A stretch of 64,000 nucleotides of DNA, from the NCBI GenBank assembly GCA_025024175.1, contig QCXZ01000003.1, forward strand, positions 35,922,257-35,986,256. The letters run 5' to 3'. Origin of the DNA: Rhyzopertha dominica (Eukaryota; Arthropoda; Insecta; Coleoptera; Bostrichidae). Positions 57,346-64,000 of the stretch are shown here, in pieces. Below the pieces are notes generated by a model. The model worked only from the letters and a program-made list of their open reading frames with translations, searched no databases and was not told the DNA's origin. A program made the position numbers and the translations under genes. Position 1 is the first letter of the stretch; each line of letters begins with the position of its first letter.

Positions 57346-58425
57346 TACAGGGCGAGTCGGGAGGAACCCCAATTTTCACTTGTTTTCAAGTTATTGCCTA
57401 ATAACAAATACAGACAATACGATAAAGATATACGCGACCAATCAAATGCCCTAGAAGACTTTTGTCCAGATGTTACCTGATCTTACAAGAGAAGTCTACA
57501 GGAGCTCCATAGTGCTGATAGTATATTTGCTTTCTGATGTTTAGATCATAGATGTTTACTCTAGAAGTAATTCTGTGAAGCCAGTCTCAAAAATAAAACG
57601 GCCAATTAAGTAACTATCAAGGATCCCACACCAGACACCACACGGTTACCGAAAACTTATGTTGAAAATTGCCAGTCTCAAGGAGATTTTCGTCTTACCA
57701 TACATGCCGGTCGTGAGTATTGATACCTTAGTAGGTGAATGTTGCTCCATCCTTAAACAGTACGCACGATACAATACCGACAGAATTCCACACTGCTAGC
57801 GTAATCTTTCGATTGCAGATGCTGTACTTCCTCTAAACGGCTTGGATATAGGCCCTGCTCATGGGGTGTTACTACTACTTTTTTTTGTAGATTTAACAGT
57901 AACTTTTTGTGAGCTAGATATTGCACCTTTTTCTGCTAGTTGCGAAATATTTTCAACTTCTTCTAAAGTTTGTCCAGAACCTCGTCCAGATGTTACTTTA
58001 GCACTGGGAAAATAACCAGTCTCGCATAATTTACTGAAAGCTCCGATAAATACGTTTTTATTAGGATGTCTCTGTTTTGGAAACCTCTGATGATATTTGG
58101 CAAGAGCAGGTGTAGCGCTTAAAAAACCAATAACAAGCACCATACTTGCATATTCCAAATATCAATAAGTGTGCCATTTTGCAGTACTCGAACTTTAACT
58201 ACACAAGCTTGATAATAAATGTTCACTTACTATCATAATATCTGACAAATTATCAAAACAACAGACTAACTAATATCGATCATGGCATATCTGATTTTGC
58301 AGGAATCTGAATTCAAGTTGATTATCCTATAACTTAACAATAAATGAAAAAAAGAAATAGAACATATGAGTTTTTGATTGGTGTGTATATTAAAAATTTG
58401 GTCTGGCCTCCCGACTCGCCCTGTA
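57346..58425 (-). mobile_element. DNA transposon (IS630/Tc1-mariner type), 1,080 bp, both ends intact
   Basis: Perfect 19-bp terminal inverted repeats, TACAGGGCGAGTCGGGAGG at the left and its reverse complement at 58,407-58,425, are flanked by TA dinucleotides (57,344-57,345 and 58,426-58,427), as expected for TA-target transposons. The transposase runs leftward inside. The ends are far better preserved than the gene, so the copy could still be mobilised by a transposase supplied from elsewhere. Confidence 0.88.
57450..58158 (-). pseudogene. DUF4817-type transposase, decayed
   Basis: Starts at ATG 58,158: MEYASMVLVIGFLSATPALA then KYHQRFPKQRHPNKNVFIGA, FSKLCETGYF. This is the N-terminal helix-turn-helix (usually MVLVYGxxxxNxxxAxxxYxxxFPxRRHPNxxTFxxxxxRLxETGSF). 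The frame stays open for 99 codons to 57,859, with a Ser/Lys-rich linker. After the stop, pieces of the catalytic domain remain, notably VWCGILDSYLIGRFIFETGF (usually VNVWCGIxGDxLIGPxFFE) near 57,600-57,550. The later HDGAPAH and RSPDLNPLD boxes are not found; about 1.08 kb is short for a complete element of this family, so the copy is internally deleted. Related relics: 15,412-16,020 and 20,985-21,290. Confidence 0.82.
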
Positions 58426-60695
58426 TACACGAGTAGTAATATATACACTGCGTGTAGGTATATTTTTGCAAATATTAAAAAATTATTTTAAGAGCAGTAA
58501 TGACTAGATACAAAATATTGTCGTTATATAATTAACTAGCTATAACGTTTACCCCATAAAACTATTTTCAAGCCTTTTACTTTACTGAGATGGGCAATAC
58601 ATTTAAAATTTTAAAGATTGTTGCTGCTAAAAAGTCAGACAAATAACTTTTCCTTTGAGAAATACAATAGAAGAGACGACCATATGATCATATTTAGGAC
58701 TTTCTTTTTATCCAAGCTTAGCACTTAAAATTACACATTATTAATGCGACACATATATTTTGAAAACGAAAGATCAGCTCTCGAGGAAGTTTTTGCTTAA
58801 TAAAAGACAAAAAAGTGCACGTAGCTTGTTAGAGCTATTACATTTTTTTGTCGGACTTATTTTGCAATACTATCAGAACGTTAGAATGAAACAACAAACG
58901 ACATGCTTTATTTTATATTATATATTATCTTTGATTATTTATTTGGTATTATATTAAATAATATTGTTCCCTTAATATGTTGTTTAGATATTGGTAATAA
59001 AGGCACAATGACTGAAACCATGCACAGTCAATAAATACAAAAAAAATATCACACCTCGCAAAACAAAAGTATATTTACCATAATATCTAGTTATTCTGTA
59101 TCAGAGTATTGCTATGTTCTCATAAAACTTTTTTAGTAGCCGCCTCTTAATGGTCCCAGACTNTCTGCATCCTNCTACCCCTCGGACCGTTTTGTCGAAG
59201 ATCTGATAAGCAGTTGAACGGGACATTGATTAAGGTGCCATTTTCAGTAAGATCTTTAATTCAATCGCGTTAAATAAAGCGATCGTAGTAAGCCGAGGAC
59301 AACTTTTCCAATCAGGCGCGTCGCGCCCGGAATGCTTATTGAAAAAGGGGAGACTTTTTTGAAAAAGCGCTTCGCGATTTTATCGGGGGGGTTTATTTGT
59401 TTCTTGCATTCGTAAAAGTGAACCGGCAGCCGAGTAAGACGTTGCACTACAAGAGATCATGGCTGATATCGCTTGCATACTTGGCGTATTCATACCTGAT
59501 TTACGCACGGCTGATAAGAGATCAAAAGACACCACAATGTAAATTACAGAGAAGCCGCGCTGTAAATATGCTGTTCTTTATATGCGACAAAATATGCAGG
59601 AACCTCCAGAATTTGCTGAACGCGACGAAGGGTATGGCATGCGGAGGACGTGCAATAAAAGGATACAGAAGGATTTGAGGCATTCTTCTTTCTGTGGTGC
59701 AATATAGCAGATATAGCGGCGCTCAAATATTGCAAGGAGGTGCAATACTTAGTATAAACGCTATGTATCTAAGCATATTGTATCGCACAGTTTTAGAAAT
59801 GTCTTTCATCTACTACAAGACTAAGAAACAAAAAAAATCTTGTACTTTCCTGTGTAAGAACTATAAAAACACTATAATAGGTAAGCATTAAACACAGTAT
59901 GCATGAAATAAAAGGATGTTTTGTCTAAATTGCTTACTTTAGTTGCCACATAGCACCAACTTTGCGAAAACATTTTGTATTATTAGAAAACACTTAAATG
60001 TATTTTAGCGTTTTCTGGGGTGTAACTTTGTGACTTTTCAAGTCGTATACGTAGATATGCTGTAGAATCTGGAATATTAGTGAATGTATTACATCAAATA
60101 TGATATAATATCGAGTTACCCAACTGCATTATCAAAAAAACTGTTAGTTCGAGACACGTTTTGATAATGCCACCCTTTCAGTCAAAACATGTGTTTATGT
60201 GTCTCAAAAAATTATGATCTAGTTGTCAGAAAGTGCGGTTTGTACAGTGTTTGTTTTAGTAGTTAAAAAAATATTTTGATTTTTAGATAAAAAAATGTCG
60301 TTAGATACAAAGAAAAGACAATCTATTTTTTTGCCGTTTGTGTGTTCCAGTAACCACATTATTTGCTGCCTCCCAGGAAAGTTAACACAACTATTGCTTT
60401 GACAGATACTTGTCATTTGACCATTGTTGAATTGGTTGATATATTTTAATATGAAAAACGCGTGGGAGTGTGTATTTTCAACATATTTGATAGTGTTTTG
60501 TGGGATAAAAAAATTTAAGGTTGCAGAAAGCTCACATTTTGAAGCTATGGGGTGACACAATTACGAATAACTTCTAGGTTATTTGTCGTAGTTCTGAGGT
60601 TGTGGCTACAGCCTGTATATTAGTTGTACCATGATGGACTAAAAGATGTTTTTAGCCAGCCACAATGGTAAAATTCACAAACTAAGTGGTAGTAA
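58426..60695. other. Stretch without recognisable gene; possible regulatory DNA at 59.2-59.42 kb
   Basis: 59,200-59,420 is evenly composed with CG-rich palindromic words (GGCGCGTCGCGCC at about 59,317) and may be conserved non-coding DNA. A small hairpin TATTGCA-AGGAGG-TGCAATA lies at about 59,728. Ns at about 59,163 and 59,174. No coding similarity. Confidence 0.35.
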
Positions 60696-60696
60696 C

Positions 60697-61010
60697 GTTA
60701 GCTGCACTACACAAAGCTTCCATAGTGTAAGGGTGTAGACTGTAGAGGTTGCCGCAAGCCTACTATACCAAGGATTATTGTTATTTCTTTGAAAGAAAAA
60801 TATAACCGTAAATTATAAAACCACTAATTTCGTGACTGTAACTTGATTTGCAACCTTCAGTACTATCGTGATCATTGATGGTGAGCTACGCTGCACAAAG
60901 CTTCCACGGTGTAAGGGTGTAGATTGTAGAAATTACCACCAGCCTACCATACCAATAATTATTGTTATTTTTACCTTTTAAAGAAAAATAGAACCGCAAA
61001 TAGTTATTTT
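60697..61010 (+). repeat. Tandem duplication, period about 184 bp
   Basis: Two copies share GCTGCAC, CACAAAGCTTCCA, GTGTAAGGGTGTAGA and AGCCTAC-ATACCAA, then ATTATTGTTATTT and AAGAAAAATA-AACCG. The GTGTAAGG word lies at about 60,725 and 60,909. The copies differ at about one base in seven. Confidence 0.8.
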
Positions 61011-63766
61011 TTAATATTTTAGTATATAGGTAGGAAAGTTTAGCTTCAAGTTTTTTTATGAGATCACAATAATTCCTTTCAATTAAAACTATGCTTTTTT
61101 TCTGCCCCCAAATTACTATAGTACCGTAATATGCAAATAATTAAATGTACCAGGCGATTCCGTTTCAAAAAAAAACAAAACAATAATTGTTAGTGTGAAC
61201 AACTGAGTTATACAACATCCTCGTAAAAGGATTAGTGAGCTTAGCTAATTATATCAGATATATTGTTTGTTGGACTATAATAACTGTGTAATGGGTGAGA
61301 TTTGAAGTATAAAAATAGGCTTCTTAAAACGCAAACCCGTTTTTTGTGTATTCCTTTTGCGTACGAATAAACATACAGACAATCCTAGAATATTTTTTAG
61401 GTGTAAATTACTAACTCAAAAATATTAAAAGAAAAATTCAGAGATTGTGAGCTTTAATAAAAACAAAACTTCAGAAAAGTTATTTCATTCGCGGTAAAAA
61501 AAAAATAGGCAAGGTTATTGTATCGTTGCTTTTAGCACATGCTAAATTTAATTTAATTTAGCTCAGCTTTTTATACACCATACGATGACCAAAAATGTAA
61601 TAAAAAGCGCATATTTTGTATTTACCCTGCGATTTTCCTATATTCAGAAATTATACAACCATGCGGTTTTATTACACAATTTCTCGGAGATAGAAGGCAG
61701 AAAATGTTTTATTTTCCACACCTGAAAGTATATCGAAGACTAAACAGCATCTTTTCATTGGTATACAATTGGCAGCTGGTAAGGGGAAGCAAGTAAGGTA
61801 CAGCCTCAGGATAAGTCTTATACCATACTTCAATTTAATAAACTCATAAAGAACAACTTACACTGCAATTGATATTTACGTAGCGCATTTAGTTTAAGAC
61901 CTTTAAGATAAACAAACGCATATGCATCGATGCCTAACAAGTTGGCGACGCAAGCTCATGTGCTCTGTCTGTCCACTTAAGCTCAAAAACTCTAGCCTAG
62001 GTTTATGCAGTCACTAGCCAATTGAGATTTCGGGAGGATTTGGCGGGAAGGCAGATGTTACAGCTAGTTTGAGCGGTCACCGAGGCTCGGATCGTCTAAG
62101 CTTATTAACGATTTAGGTTTCCATTAGATAACAAGCGCTGACGTATCGCATTTTGTGACAATATATTTTTCTATCTTAACATGGTATCTGCTAGCACAGT
62201 CACCATGCATCCCGCATTTGTAGGCTTGTCAGTGTTATTATTACTATAGTAACAGATGTATTACTTTTTCGAATTATTAGTAATTAAGGTAATGCATTCC
62301 AAATGAAATATTCGGTTTGCGTAACTGATTTTCTTCACACGAGCAATGTACAAAGCAGGCAGGTTTTTATTTCTTTACGCTAAGTACTCCCCATTTTTAA
62401 TCCAGTAATGTACATTTACTGGAGCTGTGCTGCCAAGCGCCAGTTTGCTCTGGAATACGCCCCATTTTCTTATCTACATCACTAATATCCAATATCCCTT
62501 GTTTTTGCACTTTGCAGTCCCTTTTATAATGAAAACACAAATATTACAGCTTGAAACAAGAAATGATCGAATACTCTTTAGCAGGATCACAATCCAAGAC
62601 CAAGACCCCTTTAACACATAAATCCAACATCATTTGTAACTTGTGTTGCACTGATTGTGACAATTAATAAATAGGTATGTAGGACCAACTTCTCGTCTAT
62701 AGGGATTAAAAAGAGGTAGCGTTAGGTAAAAATGATATCACTAGGAAATGGAACAGACGTATGTGATAGTCTAAATATTCTGCACATAAACAAATTATTG
62801 GTAGTAACATAATTAAACTAATACGCAAAATTCAAGCTACATCTATAAATATTTATTGTCACAATTTGAATCTATAATTTTTAAAATATAACTGTTTTTG
62901 TTAAATTAAAACATACACAACCAATAAGAGTGAGATATCCCTTTGGGGTTAGTAGTAACTTTTGCTAATAATAATAATAATAATAAATGAAATAACATTG
63001 TTCACAAAGTGGTGTATTTTTTTAGTAATCTAAGTTATCACAACCTTGACAAATTGACTTTCTGCATGTAATGGTAGTGTAATATTATATTATTGTATGC
63101 TGCTCGTTGTAATAGGTCTAATAAAGATTTAAATTAAATCTAATCTAGCAATTGAATATCCCCGGATCGAGCCTTCCAAGAATTGACCACTGAGGCTCAT
63201 CCTTGTAATGGGTCAGGAGCCGCCACTGCGGTATATCTACTGAAATTTACACCTATATGGCCACTCAAAATGCGAAAAAAAAAACGAATAATATTGTATT
63301 TAGTTCAAAAGCAAGCAGTGATGGGCGGGTAAAATATGCCATATAGATTACGCTATTATTTACGCGTAAACTATGTAATATTCTACGTTGAAAGTCTATA
63401 CTGTAGAAAATAGCATTATGTAGATAAACAGGATTATATTTTATTATTTTATGGCTTGTTAACTAAGCGAAATACTACCTTATTGTAATTAAGTTAATTA
63501 GAAGAATGTCTCAACAAAAATAACTCATTAGACATAATTGATTATGGACTGGAGACAAAGCAAGACAGGACAGAAATTCTAATCTCCTGGATTAAGAGAC
63601 GGTCCAAAATACCATAGGTAAACTCGGCCGGTCATAAACCAACCCTACAGGTAACCTATGTTTTGCGTCAGATATTATTTGTGGTTGTACATATATTACC
63701 ACTTTTTCACAGAAATAAAAACACATTTTATTTATATTTTTTAAAGCAATTCGTAGATGCATAGTA
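61011..63766. other. Stretch without recognisable gene
   Basis: AT-rich with only short chance frames. It includes a (TAA)n run at about 62,964-62,987 and no other structured feature. Confidence 0.5.
62964..62987. repeat. (TAA)n microsatellite
   Basis: About eight TAA units. Confidence 0.85.
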
Positions 63767-63767
63767 A

Positions 63768-63858
<91 letters not shown>
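63767..63858. repeat. (AAT)n microsatellite, about 30 units
   Basis: An uninterrupted AAT run of about 90 bp, the longest simple repeat in the window. The following 140 bp to the end of the window hold nothing recognisable. Confidence 0.95.
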
Positions 63859-64000
63859 TATAAGTACAAGTAACTAACACACAAATGCGAATAAAAATAA
63901 TATACAAACAATCATATGTACCTACACATTTGCGAAATTACTACCTAGTAGTTATTTGTTATAACTGTGCGGAGTTTAAAAAATGTAACGTAGATATTTT

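Noticed and set aside
30788..63858. CRISPR array or phage/bacterial operon
   Set aside because: No regularly spaced identical repeats with unique spacers; microsatellites and eukaryotic transposons explain the repeats.

Overview
This is a 64 kb stretch of AT-rich eukaryotic DNA, most likely from an arthropod and probably an insect. The reason is the mobile-element content: a Penelope-like retroelement, jockey/CR1-type non-LTR retrotransposons, three relics of a Tc1/mariner-IS630 transposase of the DUF4817 type, a pogo/Tigger-like transposase, a hAT-type MITE, a Ty3/gypsy reverse transcriptase relic and many small fold-back elements. I found no host protein-coding gene that I can name, no rRNA, no convincing tRNA and no CRISPR array. 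Scattered single Ns show that the assembly is draft quality. The window reads like intergenic or long-intron DNA.

Layout. 0-4 kb: unannotated, with a small fold-back element. 4.0-8.4 kb: a decayed non-LTR retrotransposon on the + strand, split by a young Penelope-like element (PLE) on the - strand. The PLE has two identical 375-bp direct repeats, a reverse transcriptase/GIY-YIG endonuclease frame broken by one in-frame TAA, and a 13-bp flanking duplication. 8.4-15 kb: degenerate tandem repeats in sequence with no recognisable gene. 15.4-22.8 kb: a cluster of transposon relics (two IS630 transposases, a non-LTR endonuclease, a 1.1-kb fold-back and a pogo-like transposase). 24.9-33.1 kb: a hAT MITE, a gypsy RT relic, a SINE-like tRNA head, a CpG-rich patch and a second PLE (GIY-YIG) relic. 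36.5-40 kb: a MITE with a tRNA T-arm-like core and a three-copy 700-bp repeat, one copy inverted. 40-53 kb: mostly unique sequence with hammerhead-like motifs, a minisatellite and patches that look like conserved regulatory DNA. 53.7 kb: a short palindromic element with a hammerhead ribozyme fold in each arm. 57.3-58.4 kb: a 1,080-bp DNA transposon with 19-bp perfect terminal inverted repeats and a decayed transposase. 60-64 kb: a tandem duplication and microsatellites.

The most interesting theme is self-cleaving RNA. The arm at 53,700-53,739 (- strand) carries every conserved hammerhead core residue with a perfect 5-bp stem I. Each terminal repeat of the PLE carries a hammerhead-like fold in which the C3-G8 core pair appears replaced by U3-A8 and stem III is a 6-nt palindrome suited to dimer pairing. 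Five further, weaker motifs of the same design lie between 43 and 51 kb. All of these folds are read by eye and need covariance-model scoring and in vitro cleavage tests.
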